Below are positions 23,586 to 31,496 of a DNA stretch of 36,384 nt, piece after piece. The translations under genes and the position numbers were made by a program. Origin of the DNA: an uncultured Clostridia bacterium (lineage in GTDB: Bacteria > Bacillota > Clostridia > Christensenellales > Aristaeellaceae); assembly GCA_934621485.1 (NCBI GenBank), contig CAKTUS010000020.1, positions 1-36,384 on the forward strand. Reading direction: 5' to 3'. Position 1 is the stretch's first letter, and each line of letters starts with the position of its first letter. The notes below the pieces were generated by a model. That model made no database searches. It was given only the letters and a program-made list of their open reading frames with translations, and was not told the DNA's origin.

Positions 23586-24392
23586 TTAATGATCCAGCGT
23601 TTGATGAGCAGCCTGCACAACCTGCTCAATCCGTTCCTCATTTACGCGGTTCGTTGCGGTTTCGGCAGGCAAAAGCTCCGTCAGGTATTCGATATTCCCT
23701 TCCGGGCCTGTAATGGGCGAAAAATCCAACTGCGTCATGGCATAATCAAAGGCGCCGGTAAAGGAAGCGATCTGGGCAATCACCTGACGATGCACGGCAG
23801 GATCGCGCACCACGCCTTTCTTGCCCACATTTTCGCGCCCAGCTTCAAACTGCGGCTTAATCAAAATGTAAAACCGGCCCTTTCCATCCATCAGCTGCGC
23901 TGCGACCGGCAGAATCAGCTTAACAGAAATAAAGGACACGTCCATTACCGTTACCTGCGGCGTGCAGCCCAGGTCTGCCTGAGTCAAATACCGGGCGTTG
24001 GTGCGTTCCATCACAGTCACACGCGGGTCGTTGCGTATCTTCCAGTCCAGCTGGCCGTAGCCAACGTCAATGGCAAATACATGCTTCGCGCCGTTTTGTA
24101 AAAGCACGTCCGTAAAGCCGCCGGTAGCAGCGCCGATATCCATGGCGGTAACGCCCTCTACGGAAGCCTGAAACGCCTTAAGGGCCTTATCCAGCTTGAG
24201 TGCGCCCCGGCCTACAAAGGGATGCACATGGCCGCGCAGCGTCAGTTCCGCTTCCTCATCCACTTTTTCGGACGCTTTGATGATTTTTACTTCTTTTTGA
24301 TACACCTGTCCAGCCATGATGAGCGCTTGCGCTTTTTCCCGGCTGGGGGCCAATCCTTGACGCACCAGCGCCAAATCTGCGCGAAGCTTCAT
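23586..24392 (-). CDS. tlyA: TlyA-family RNA 2'-O-methyltransferase
   Basis: The product is 268 residues: an N-terminal S4 RNA-binding domain (residues 1-60, LRADLALVRQGLAPSREKAQALIMAGQV) followed by an FtsJ-like Rossmann methyltransferase. The SAM motif is DIGAATGGFTDVLLQ (near residue 85). The catalytic tetrad region begins with Lys in GRGALKLDKAL, and DVSFISVKLIL is the conserved motif IV region. TlyA proteins methylate ribosomal RNA cytidines; hemolysin labels in databases are historical. Its ATG overlaps the dxs stop (ATGA), and the dxs-tlyA-nadK order is standard in Clostridia. Confidence 0.92.
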   Translation of the reverse strand: MKLRADLALVRQGLAPSREKAQALIMAGQVYQKEVKIIKASEKVDEEAELTLRGHVHPFVGRGALKLDKALKAFQASVEGVTAMDIGAATGGFTDVLLQNGAKHVFAIDVGYGQLDWKIRNDPRVTVMERTNARYLTQADLGCTPQVTVMDVSFISVKLILPVAAQLMDGKGRFYILIKPQFEAGRENVGKKGVVRDPAVHRQVIAQIASFTGAFDYAMTQLDFSPITGPEGNIEYLTELLPAETATNRVNEERIEQVVQAAHQTLDH

Positions 24393-26263
24393 TTGTTTTT
24401 TTCCTCCTCCAAGCGGCTCTGAATGGCGCGATAAATTGCATCATCATCCAACCCCACATCCTTGAGCAGATGCGCATGGTCGCCATGCTGGACGAAGCGA
24501 TCCGGCACAGCCAGCGGGCAGATGCGCGCCTGACGGCCGCTGACGGCCGCATATTCCAATACGGCGCTGCCAAAACCGCCCTGAAGCACATGCTCCTCCA
24601 CAGTAAAGATGGGCAGTTGCTCGTCAAACAGACGGTTCAAGCAGCCTTCATCCAGCGGCTTTATGGTGCTGGCATTGACAACTCGCACGCATATGCCCTC
24701 CTGTGCAAGCCGGTCCGCTACCCGCAGAGCAGCGGCTGTCATGGTGCCCGTGGAAAGCAAGACGGCCTCGTTTCCTTCCCGTAGGCAAGTCCATCGGCCA
24801 ATCTGGAAATCAGAAATGACATAGCCTTCCGGCAGTTTTTCTGCATTTTTGGGATAACGAATCGAGCAGGGAGCCTCCAGCTCATGGGCGGCCTGAATCA
24901 TCATCTCCAATTCTTCTGCATTGGCAGGAGCCAGTACCGTCATGTTGGGAATATGCCGCAAATAAGCAAAGTCGTAAAGCCCCTGGTGGGACTGACCATC
25001 GTCGTTGGAGATGCCGGCCCGGTCCAGCATGAGCACCACGGGCAGGTTTTGAATACACACATCGTGCAGCACCTGGTCGTAACCGCGCTGCAAAAAGGTG
25101 GAATAAACAAAGAAATACGGCCGCAGCCCGCCCCGAGCCATGCCTGCGCTCAAGGTGACCGCATGCTCTTCCGCAATCCCCACATCAAAAAAGCGGTCCG
25201 GGAAAGCGGAGGCAAACAGCTCGGTTCCTGTTCCCAGGGGCATGGCTGCGGTAATGGCTGCAATGCGCCTATCGCTTTCTGCCAAGGCAATCAGCTTACG
25301 ATTGGCCACATCGCCGTTGGTTTGCCTGGACGAAGCGTTGATTTTGCCGCTTTCCACAAAAAAAGGAGGCGTTCCGTGAAAAGCTTCCGGCCTGCTTTCC
25401 GCCCGATAATACCCGTATCCCTTTTTGGTGGAGCAGTGAATAACCACCGGTCCATCCAATTGCTTTGCCTGTATCAGCAGTTTTTCGACCGCGCGCTGGT
25501 CGTTTCCGTTAATGGGGCCCAAATAGCGAAAGCCAAGCGCGGAAAAGAACCCCTCATCCACAAAAAGGCGTTTCAGGGTTTGCTTTGTGGTGTGAATGAT
25601 GCGGTAGAGAGGAGCGCCCAAAACCGGCAGCTTTTCCAGGCGGCTTTTTACGTGCTTTTTGGTGGAAATCCAGCCTGTGCTGGCCCGCAAACTGGACAGA
25701 TGCTTGCTGAGCGCGCCCACGTTTTCGGCAATGGACATTTCATTGTCGTTCAGCACCACAATCAAACGGGTTTTGCTGTTTCCGCAATCGTTCAGCGCCT
25801 CGTAGCACATGCCGCCCGTTAACGCGCCGTCGCCGATAACGGCTACCACATGATGGCTTTCCCCCCTGGCATCGCGGGCTCTGGCCAGCCCCAGGGCCGC
25901 TGACAGCGACGTGGAGGCGTGCCCGGCTTCAAAGCAGTCGTATTCGCTCTCTTCCCGTCTGGGAAACCCCGATAAGCCGCCATAGGTACGCAGCGTGTCA
26001 AAACGGTCATAGCGTCCGGTGAGCAGCTTGTGGGCATAGGTTTGATGCCCCACGTCAAACACCAGCTGGTCTTTGGGCGTATCGAAAACCCGGTGAAGAG
26101 CCAGCGTCAGTTCCACAACGCCCAAATTGGAGGACAAATGTCCTCCGTTTTGGGAAACGGTCTGAATGATTTTGGCGCGAATATCGTCCGCCAGTTCTTC
26201 GCACTCTTCATAGCTCAGGCCCCGTATATCCGCCGGGTCATGGATTTGCGATAATTCAACCAT
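24389..26263 (-). CDS. dxs: 1-deoxy-D-xylulose-5-phosphate synthase
   Basis: Thiamine-diphosphate enzyme that condenses pyruvate with glyceraldehyde-3-phosphate, the entry step of the MEP isoprenoid pathway. The product is 624 residues, the usual length. The ThDP/magnesium motif GDGALTGGMCYEALND starts at residue 144 with Asn172 (LNDNEMSI) completing it. HQTYAHKLLTGR (73-84) and the catalytic Glu in VGIAEEHAVTLSAGMA are present, with the RAGISNDDGQSHQGLYD segment of the Pyr domain. It starts 14 bases after ddl and ends overlapping tlyA. Confidence 0.97.
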   Translation of the reverse strand: MVELSQIHDPADIRGLSYEECEELADDIRAKIIQTVSQNGGHLSSNLGVVELTLALHRVFDTPKDQLVFDVGHQTYAHKLLTGRYDRFDTLRTYGGLSGFPRREESEYDCFEAGHASTSLSAALGLARARDARGESHHVVAVIGDGALTGGMCYEALNDCGNSKTRLIVVLNDNEMSIAENVGALSKHLSSLRASTGWISTKKHVKSRLEKLPVLGAPLYRIIHTTKQTLKRLFVDEGFFSALGFRYLGPINGNDQRAVEKLLIQAKQLDGPVVIHCSTKKGYGYYRAESRPEAFHGTPPFFVESGKINASSRQTNGDVANRKLIALAESDRRIAAITAAMPLGTGTELFASAFPDRFFDVGIAEEHAVTLSAGMARGGLRPYFFVYSTFLQRGYDQVLHDVCIQNLPVVLMLDRAGISNDDGQSHQGLYDFAYLRHIPNMTVLAPANAEELEMMIQAAHELEAPCSIRYPKNAEKLPEGYVISDFQIGRWTCLREGNEAVLLSTGTMTAAALRVADRLAQEGICVRVVNASTIKPLDEGCLNRLFDEQLPIFTVEEHVLQGGFGSAVLEYAAVSGRQARICPLAVPDRFVQHGDHAHLLKDVGLDDDAIYRAIQSRLEEEKNK

Positions 26264-26277
26264 AGTGCTCCTTTGTG

Positions 26278-27492
26278 TTAACGCACAGTTTTGAGACCGG
26301 ATTTTGCGCCGGCCTTTCCGCCAAGGCTTACATTGCTCAAAATATCGGAGGAATAGGCGTAATTGCTGTTGTCCTTGTCCTGCTGAGCCTCCATGGCGTA
26401 TTTGACCAAGTCGTCAATCAGCTGGCTGTAAGGCTTTGCGCACGCCTCCCACAGATAAAAAGCCATGGAGCCGGGAATGGTGTTGATTTCGGTGATATAC
26501 AATCCGTCGCTCTTTGCGTCGTACATATAATCGATGCGCACAACGCCCTTGCAATCCATGTCGTTGAAGATATCCACAGACAGCTTTTGGATTTTTTCGC
26601 GCAATTCCGGTTCAATGGGCGCTGGCAGCACCCGTTTCAGGGAGGCCATGCCTTTGGCGGAGCTGGATCCGCCCAGGTATTTTTCGGCAAAGGTAAGCAA
26701 ATCGCCGCCGGAGATAGGCATTTCAATTTCGCTGGCCTGGGCGTGGCCATTATAGCCAAGCACGGAACAGTTGAGCTCCAGCGGTTCTTCCAGCCCCTGC
26801 TCTACCAGCACCTTGCGGTCAAATTCAAAGGCCAGATCCAGTGCGTCCTCCAGCCCCTTGCGGTCCTTCGCCTTTGTAACGCCGATAGAGGAGCCCAGCG
26901 AAGCGGGCTTCACGAAGACCGGATAGGGCAGCAGCTTTTCCACCTGATCCATTGTACGGCCGCGGTCCTCCTCCCAGGCGCGACGAAGAAACCAGGTGCT
27001 TGGCAGCACGGGAAAGCCGGCGCCGCGGAAAAACTGCTTCATATACACTTTATCCATGCCCATGGCGCTTGCGCCGACGCCCGCGCTGGAATAGGGAATG
27101 TTGCACAACTCCATGAGCCCCTGAATGGTGCCATCCTCGCCGTGCATGCCGTGCATCACGGGAATCACACAGTCCAGCCGGGCCACGATGACCTCGCGAT
27201 CCTTGCCAAACAAGCCTTTTCCATGCTCAAAGGCAATCAACGCGCCGGAACCGGCGGTAAGGTCTGGATTTATGCGAACAATGCCCTTGCGATTGGGGTC
27301 AAAAGGCGTATACGAAGAAATCTCCATCAGCGCATCACCGGTGTACCATTCTCCCTGTTTGGAGATATAGATGGGAATCACGTCGTAGCGCTGACGGTCC
27401 GCCGCCCGCATCAGCTGCACGGCGCTAATGATGGAAACCTCATGTTCGCAGGTGCGGCTGCCGTAAATGACGCCCAGTTGCAGTTTATTCAT
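26278..27492 (-). CDS. ddl: D-alanine--D-alanine ligase
   Basis: ATP-grasp ligase that makes the D-Ala-D-Ala dipeptide of peptidoglycan. The product is 404 residues, about 40 longer than most Ddl enzymes because of insertions and a 30-residue C-terminal tail after the catalytic core. Landmarks: YGSRTCEHEVS at residues 10-20 (the Glu that orients the first D-Ala), PVMHGMHGEDGTIQG, VKPASLGSSIGV, and the metal and active-site loop ITEINTIPGSMAFYLWE. The omega loop has FAEKYLGGSSS; the Lys-Tyr pair is the D-Ala-D-Ala type and not the His seen in D-Ala-D-Lac ligases. It sits directly after the membrane Mur ligase, which should use its product. Confidence 0.93.
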   Translation of the reverse strand: MNKLQLGVIYGSRTCEHEVSIISAVQLMRAADRQRYDVIPIYISKQGEWYTGDALMEISSYTPFDPNRKGIVRINPDLTAGSGALIAFEHGKGLFGKDREVIVARLDCVIPVMHGMHGEDGTIQGLMELCNIPYSSAGVGASAMGMDKVYMKQFFRGAGFPVLPSTWFLRRAWEEDRGRTMDQVEKLLPYPVFVKPASLGSSIGVTKAKDRKGLEDALDLAFEFDRKVLVEQGLEEPLELNCSVLGYNGHAQASEIEMPISGGDLLTFAEKYLGGSSSAKGMASLKRVLPAPIEPELREKIQKLSVDIFNDMDCKGVVRIDYMYDAKSDGLYITEINTIPGSMAFYLWEACAKPYSQLIDDLVKYAMEAQQDKDNSNYAYSSDILSNVSLGGKAGAKSGLKTVR

Positions 27493-27509
27493 GCTTCATA
27501 TCCTCCCGC

Positions 27510-29120
27510 TTACGCTTCCTGATAGTGATCAGGCAAATCGTTTTCATACAAAACGGTATCCGTGGGCAGAACCAGGGTATGCAGCAGCCGGGTAGAATCA
27601 TCCAGACTATCTACGCGGTGCATGTTTTCCTCTGGAAAACCGGCCTCCTTCAGCCCTTCCAAAATAGGCGCTGCGCGGCCTTTGCCTACAATGATGGCGA
27701 TATCCGCGCAATCGGCGATGCTTCGGCCGAAATCGCGGTTATACTCCGCCTCTTTTTCCCCCAGCTCCACCATGCCGGGGGTAATGATGATGCGCCGCTG
27801 CGGAAAGGCTTTCAGCACCTGCAAAGCGGCTTTTGCCCCAACAGGATTGGAGTTAAACGCATCGTTAATGATGGTAAACGTTCCCGGGCGGCTGATAAGC
27901 TCCAACCGGTGCCTGATTGGCTGAAGCTTGGCAATGCCATGCGCAATCTGCTTCAGCGTAAGCCCTAAATCGGAAGCAACTGCCGAGGCCAGCAGGATAT
28001 TTTGCAGATTGTGTTCTCCAAGCAGCCGGGTTTGGCACTCGATGCTGCCCTTGTCTTTAATATGCAGCGTGAACGCACAGCCATCCTGCGATACGGTCAC
28101 GCCGTCGCACCAGCACTGAGCCCTGGCAGGATCTTTTCCACAAAGGGTTTTGGGTTTTGTTGTTTTATCGTACATTTGGGTGCAGAACGCGCCGTCGTCA
28201 TAGAAATAAGCGTGCGATCCTTTTTCCGGCAATGCGTCAATCAACTCATACTTGGTTTTGGCCACCCGTTCGATGCTGTGGAAGGTTTCCAAATGTTGGG
28301 GGCCTACCGAAGTGACAATCCCGATGGTAGGATGTACCAGGCGGCACATTTCCTTGATATCGCCCACATGCCGCGCGCCCATTTCCCCCACGAACACTTG
28401 GTAGGAAGGCGTCAGCTTTTCCCGAATGGTGCGGGTAACGCCCATAGGCGTGTTAAAGCTGGCAGGCGTAATCAGCGTTGGGTATTTTTCGCTGAGAATG
28501 GCGCCCAGAATATGCTTGACGGAAGTTTTGCCATAGCTGCCGGTGATGCCGATGCGAATCAGCCTGGGGTTTGACAAAAGCTTGCGCCGGGCGTCCCGGA
28601 AATAGCACTCGCTAATGGCCTTCTCGATGGGCCAGGCCAGCAAACCGCTGAGGGCCACCACCAGAGGCAGCAGCAGCGGCCACAGGCAAAGCCAGGGCAG
28701 CAGCAGCCATTTTGCCCCCAAATAGCTGAGCAGCGTCATCACCGCAAAGTGAACCACATACAGCCGTTTTATCCGGCCGGTATAGACGAATTTTTTCTTG
28801 GCGTGTTTTTCGCTGAAAACGCGCCCAATGAAAAAACCGGCGCAGCCGCTAAGCGGCAGCAATAGCGTCATGGACGCAATCCGGCCGGCCGTTCCTCCCT
28901 CGCGCATGGCCAGCACATCAAACGCATACAAAATCACAAGCATCGCCACAGCCGAGCAAAGCCCCGGCATCAGGCTGTGAACCGGATTGCGTTTTAACGT
29001 GCGGAAATAGCCCGGAAACTGGTAGCTTTCCAGTTGAAAATAGTGCAGAATTCCGCGGGAGGCAAACAGGCAACATACCACCGGAGCCAAAACAGGCAGC
29101 CACATGACAGGCTCGCTCAT
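27510..29120 (-). CDS. MurF-like Mur ligase with N-terminal membrane domain
   Basis: A 536-residue protein. The ATG at 29120 is used because AAAGGAG lies ten bases upstream and the codon overlaps the hydrolase stop (TAATG). Residues 1-165 hold about five hydrophobic segments (near 5-20, 50-70, 82-100, 120-140, 141-165). The Mur ligase core follows: ATP loop GITGSYGKTS at 191-200, VGEMGARHVGDIKEM, SVGPQHLETF, NDAFNSNPVGAKAAL and a C-terminal domain with ITPGMVELG. Core spacing matches MurF, but the roughly 100-residue UDP-substrate domain that MurF has at its N-terminus is replaced by the membrane part. It probably adds D-Ala-D-Ala, or another group, to a membrane-near acceptor. It is flanked by ddl and an alpha/beta hydrolase. 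MurF activity is inferred, not proven. Confidence 0.85.
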   Translation of the reverse strand: MSEPVMWLPVLAPVVCCLFASRGILHYFQLESYQFPGYFRTLKRNPVHSLMPGLCSAVAMLVILYAFDVLAMREGGTAGRIASMTLLLPLSGCAGFFIGRVFSEKHAKKKFVYTGRIKRLYVVHFAVMTLLSYLGAKWLLLPWLCLWPLLLPLVVALSGLLAWPIEKAISECYFRDARRKLLSNPRLIRIGITGSYGKTSVKHILGAILSEKYPTLITPASFNTPMGVTRTIREKLTPSYQVFVGEMGARHVGDIKEMCRLVHPTIGIVTSVGPQHLETFHSIERVAKTKYELIDALPEKGSHAYFYDDGAFCTQMYDKTTKPKTLCGKDPARAQCWCDGVTVSQDGCAFTLHIKDKGSIECQTRLLGEHNLQNILLASAVASDLGLTLKQIAHGIAKLQPIRHRLELISRPGTFTIINDAFNSNPVGAKAALQVLKAFPQRRIIITPGMVELGEKEAEYNRDFGRSIADCADIAIIVGKGRAAPILEGLKEAGFPEENMHRVDSLDDSTRLLHTLVLPTDTVLYENDLPDHYQEA

Positions 29121-29914
29121 TACCGTCCGTCTCCTTTCATAAATGCTTTTACAATCACCAAAAACCGCTGCCATTCTTCTACAAAGGCAAAATGCGTGCG
29201 GCCTTCAAACACCACAAGCCCTGCATCCGGGATTTGCTGCTCCATTTGCTGGCCCATCCACAACGGAGTTTCGGTATCCTCGCTGCCCCACACCAGCAAC
29301 GTGGGAGCCTGGATGGTTTTCAGCATGGGAAAAAGATCCTCGGAAATCACCTTCACAAAGGTTTGGCGCATGCCGTCGCTCAAACGATTATAATCAGCCG
29401 AGCCATAACGCTTTCGAAGCTTTGCCTGCCATTTTTCCACCAGTGGCGCCAGCAAACGGCATTTTTTGAACGCACTCAAAATGCGCTGATAGCGTTTATA
29501 TCGCCTTTGCCGCTTACTTTGCCGCTGAGAAACCGGAGGCTTGATGCCTGCGCCGCCGGTAACGACCATTTTCTCCACCATTTCCGGGTGCTTAGAAGCC
29601 AGGTACACAGCCACACGCCCGCCAAAGGAATGGGCGATCACCGAAACCTTTTGAATGGATAATTGGCGAAGAAGTTGATAAATCTGCTCCGCATACTCCC
29701 CCACGCCCCATGGCACAGGCGGCTCCCCGCTTTTTCCGTGGCCGGGAAAATCCACCGTTACAAAAGAAGCCATATCCCGAAAGCCGTCCTCAATAAAGGA
29801 AAAAATGCTTCCATCGCATCCCCAGCCGTGCAGCAAAAGCAGCGTCGGCGCGGAGGCGTCCTCCTTGGGCTGATAGCGGTAAAACAACCGGCAGTCCATG
29901 ATTGTTGCTTCCAA
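29120..29914 (-). CDS. Alpha/beta hydrolase, catalytically complete
   Basis: A 264-residue soluble hydrolase of unknown substrate. The start is taken as TTG at 29914, because AAAGGTGGT lies six bases upstream on the minus strand; an upstream in-frame ATG (29944) would place that ribosome site inside the gene. The oxyanion segment is LLHGWGCDG (residues 28-36), the nucleophile Ser96 in VIAHSFGGR, the acid Asp213 in WGSEDTETP and the base His241 in GRTHFAF. A basic patch near residues 130-145 (RQSKRQRRYKRYQR) is unusual and could bind a membrane or an anionic partner. It is the first gene of the Mur ligase-ddl-dxs operon, which suggests a role in the cell envelope; that link is inference. Confidence 0.85.
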   Translation of the reverse strand: MEATIMDCRLFYRYQPKEDASAPTLLLLHGWGCDGSIFSFIEDGFRDMASFVTVDFPGHGKSGEPPVPWGVGEYAEQIYQLLRQLSIQKVSVIAHSFGGRVAVYLASKHPEMVEKMVVTGGAGIKPPVSQRQSKRQRRYKRYQRILSAFKKCRLLAPLVEKWQAKLRKRYGSADYNRLSDGMRQTFVKVISEDLFPMLKTIQAPTLLVWGSEDTETPLWMGQQMEQQIPDAGLVVFEGRTHFAFVEEWQRFLVIVKAFMKGDGR

Positions 29915-29947
29915 AGAAGCACCACCTTTCCAAAACATACCCATGGT

Positions 29948-29976
29948 ATTTTACCCCATCTTATGCAAAAAGAAAA
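29948..29976 (-). promoter_or_regulatory. Possible promoter of the hydrolase-murF-like-ddl-dxs operon
   Basis: On the minus strand, TAAAAT (29948-29953) is preceded at 17 bases by TTTTCT (29971-29976) within GGCTTTTCTTTTT. That block also lies in the loop of a CTTATG/CATAAG inverted repeat, so it may instead belong to a terminator of the upstream acetyltransferase gene. Confidence 0.45.
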
Positions 29977-29998
29977 GCCATAAGCGCATTTTGTATGA

Positions 29999-30478
29999 TT
30001 ATGCCTGATAAACATAGCGCCGTTTCCACGGCCCCAGATCAAAAGCCTCCTGGCACCATTTAGGAACGGCCACGGTGCTTTCCAGTACGCAGCCCAACTT
30101 TTCGCAGGTACGGATACTCGGCATATTCTCAAGATCGGTAGTAATGGTGAAAGAGCGCATCCCCATTTGAACGAACATGTGCAAACACAGCCGGCATGCA
30201 TGAAGCGCTTCGCTTTTCCCTCGATACGGAGGATCGATATGGTAGCCTATATGTCCAAGATAAAACAATTCGCTGCTTTCTCCAAAGCGCAGCGCGATTT
30301 CGCCCGCTGTTTTTCCGGTCGCCTGGTCCACCACGTCGAACACAAACACCGTTGCGCCGCCAAGGCGCGGCAGGCGTGCATAGTATTCCCGGGGCCGCAG
30401 GGAAATCAGTTCATTTTGCGCCATAGGTTCATTTCTGCGTCCCAGACGAAGAAACGTTCGTTCTAACTTGTTTTTCAT
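29999..30478 (-). CDS. GNAT-family acetyltransferase
   Basis: A 159-residue N-acetyltransferase of the RimJ/GNAT type. The acetyl-CoA-binding region is LGHIGYHIDPPYRGKSEALHACRLCLHMFVQMG (about residues 73-105, in pieces: YHIDPPYRGKSEA is the motif A loop). It is followed by the typical ENMPSIRTCEKLGCVLE segment that closes the fold. The start at 30478 overlaps the stop of the kinase gene as ATGA; a second Met at residue 19 is possible. The substrate (protein N-terminus, ribosomal protein or small molecule) cannot be inferred. Confidence 0.82.
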   Translation of the reverse strand: MKNKLERTFLRLGRRNEPMAQNELISLRPREYYARLPRLGGATVFVFDVVDQATGKTAGEIALRFGESSELFYLGHIGYHIDPPYRGKSEALHACRLCLHMFVQMGMRSFTITTDLENMPSIRTCEKLGCVLESTVAVPKWCQEAFDLGPWKRRYVYQA

Positions 30479-31398
30479 ACTTCCTGAACCGTCACTTTGG
30501 GCAGCAGCGCTTCAAAATCCTGCTTTTGCAGCAGCTGCGTACCGTCTGTCATAACGCTGGCCGCTCCAGCGGCTACGCCGCAGCGAAAGGCTTCCAGCAG
30601 GCCGCCGCCACGGCTCAGCCCATACAAAAGCCCGCCAAGCATGGCGTCGCCTGCACCAACGGTGGACCTGGCAGCAACCGGAATGGCCGGCGCAAAGTAA
30701 GAGCCCTCGTACTCAACCAGCATAGCGCCATATTTTCCCATGGAAATCACCACATTCTGCGCGCCATACCCCATCAGGAACAGCGCCGCATCCCGAAGAG
30801 CGCGTAAGGTGCGCAGCTCCTTTTTCATAATGGCTTCAATTTCCGGCAAATTGGGCTTAATCAGAAAGGGCTTTTCCTTTATGCCATGCAGCAGAGCATT
30901 TCCGGCGGAATCCAGCACCGTTTTGTGGTGGGAAAGGGTTTGCAGGCAACGTTGATAGGTATTCTCCGGGCAGCCTGCCGGAAGCCCGCCGCTGAACACC
31001 ACATACTTGCTATCGGCCGTCTTGTCTGACAGCAACGCTAAAAAGCGTCGAAAATCCTCTTCCCCCATTTCAAATCCCGGTTCGTTAAACTCGGTAATCA
31101 AGCGGGTATGCTCGTCATACAGCTTCAGATTGGTGCGGGTTTTTCCGTCAACGGTCATATAATCCAGCATCATTCCTTCTGCTTCCACCAGATGCAAAAA
31201 AGCTGCCCGGTTACGTTCGCCCAGGCAGGAAACACAACGCACAGGCACATTCAGCCGTCCCAGCGTAACGGCTACATTGATGCCCTTTCCGCCCAGGTCT
31301 ACCCGCACGTTTTTCAGCCGGTTTACCTCGCCTGGAACGATTTTGTCCACGCTGGCCGTCTTATCAAAGGAAGGATTCATGCACACGGTTGTAATCAT
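30475..31398 (-). CDS. fruK: 1-phosphofructokinase-type sugar kinase (PfkB family)
   Basis: A 307-residue ribokinase/PfkB-family kinase of the FruK/LacC subgroup. The ATG at 31398 gives the subgroup N-terminus MITTVCMNPSFDKTASVD and has GAGGGG eight bases upstream; longer readings run toward the terminator hairpin. Motif 1, VDLGGKGINVAVTLGRL, lies near residues 34-50, and the ATP/anion-hole motif with the catalytic Asp is STVGAGDAMLGGLLYG near 250. KPNLPEIEAI is also typical. No fructose PTS genes are adjacent, so 1-phosphofructokinase versus tagatose-6-phosphate kinase cannot be decided here. It is followed by the GNAT gene with an overlapping start. Confidence 0.83.
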   Translation of the reverse strand: MITTVCMNPSFDKTASVDKIVPGEVNRLKNVRVDLGGKGINVAVTLGRLNVPVRCVSCLGERNRAAFLHLVEAEGMMLDYMTVDGKTRTNLKLYDEHTRLITEFNEPGFEMGEEDFRRFLALLSDKTADSKYVVFSGGLPAGCPENTYQRCLQTLSHHKTVLDSAGNALLHGIKEKPFLIKPNLPEIEAIMKKELRTLRALRDAALFLMGYGAQNVVISMGKYGAMLVEYEGSYFAPAIPVAARSTVGAGDAMLGGLLYGLSRGGGLLEAFRCGVAAGAASVMTDGTQLLQKQDFEALLPKVTVQEV

Positions 31399-31448
31399 GC
31401 CGTTCGCCCCTCGCATGAAAAAGATTTGCTTACAAAAAACCACAAACA

Positions 31449-31477
31449 GGACCGATGCGGATTTGACGCATCGGTCC
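31449..31477 (-). terminator. Hairpin after the EF-G paralogue
   Basis: GGACCGATGCG (31449-31459) and CGCATCGGTCC (31467-31477) form a perfect 11-base stem with a seven-base loop, 20 bases after the stop on the minus strand. The T-run (TTTTTT) comes about nine bases after the stem, so termination may be partial, with some read-through into the kinase gene. Confidence 0.7.
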
Positions 31478-31496
31478 CTTCTGATTTTCGAGAGGA

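Noticed and set aside
26275..27522. 415-codon plus-strand frame opposite ddl
   Set aside because: Antisense of an unmistakable D-Ala-D-Ala ligase; no ribosome site and no recognisable domain.
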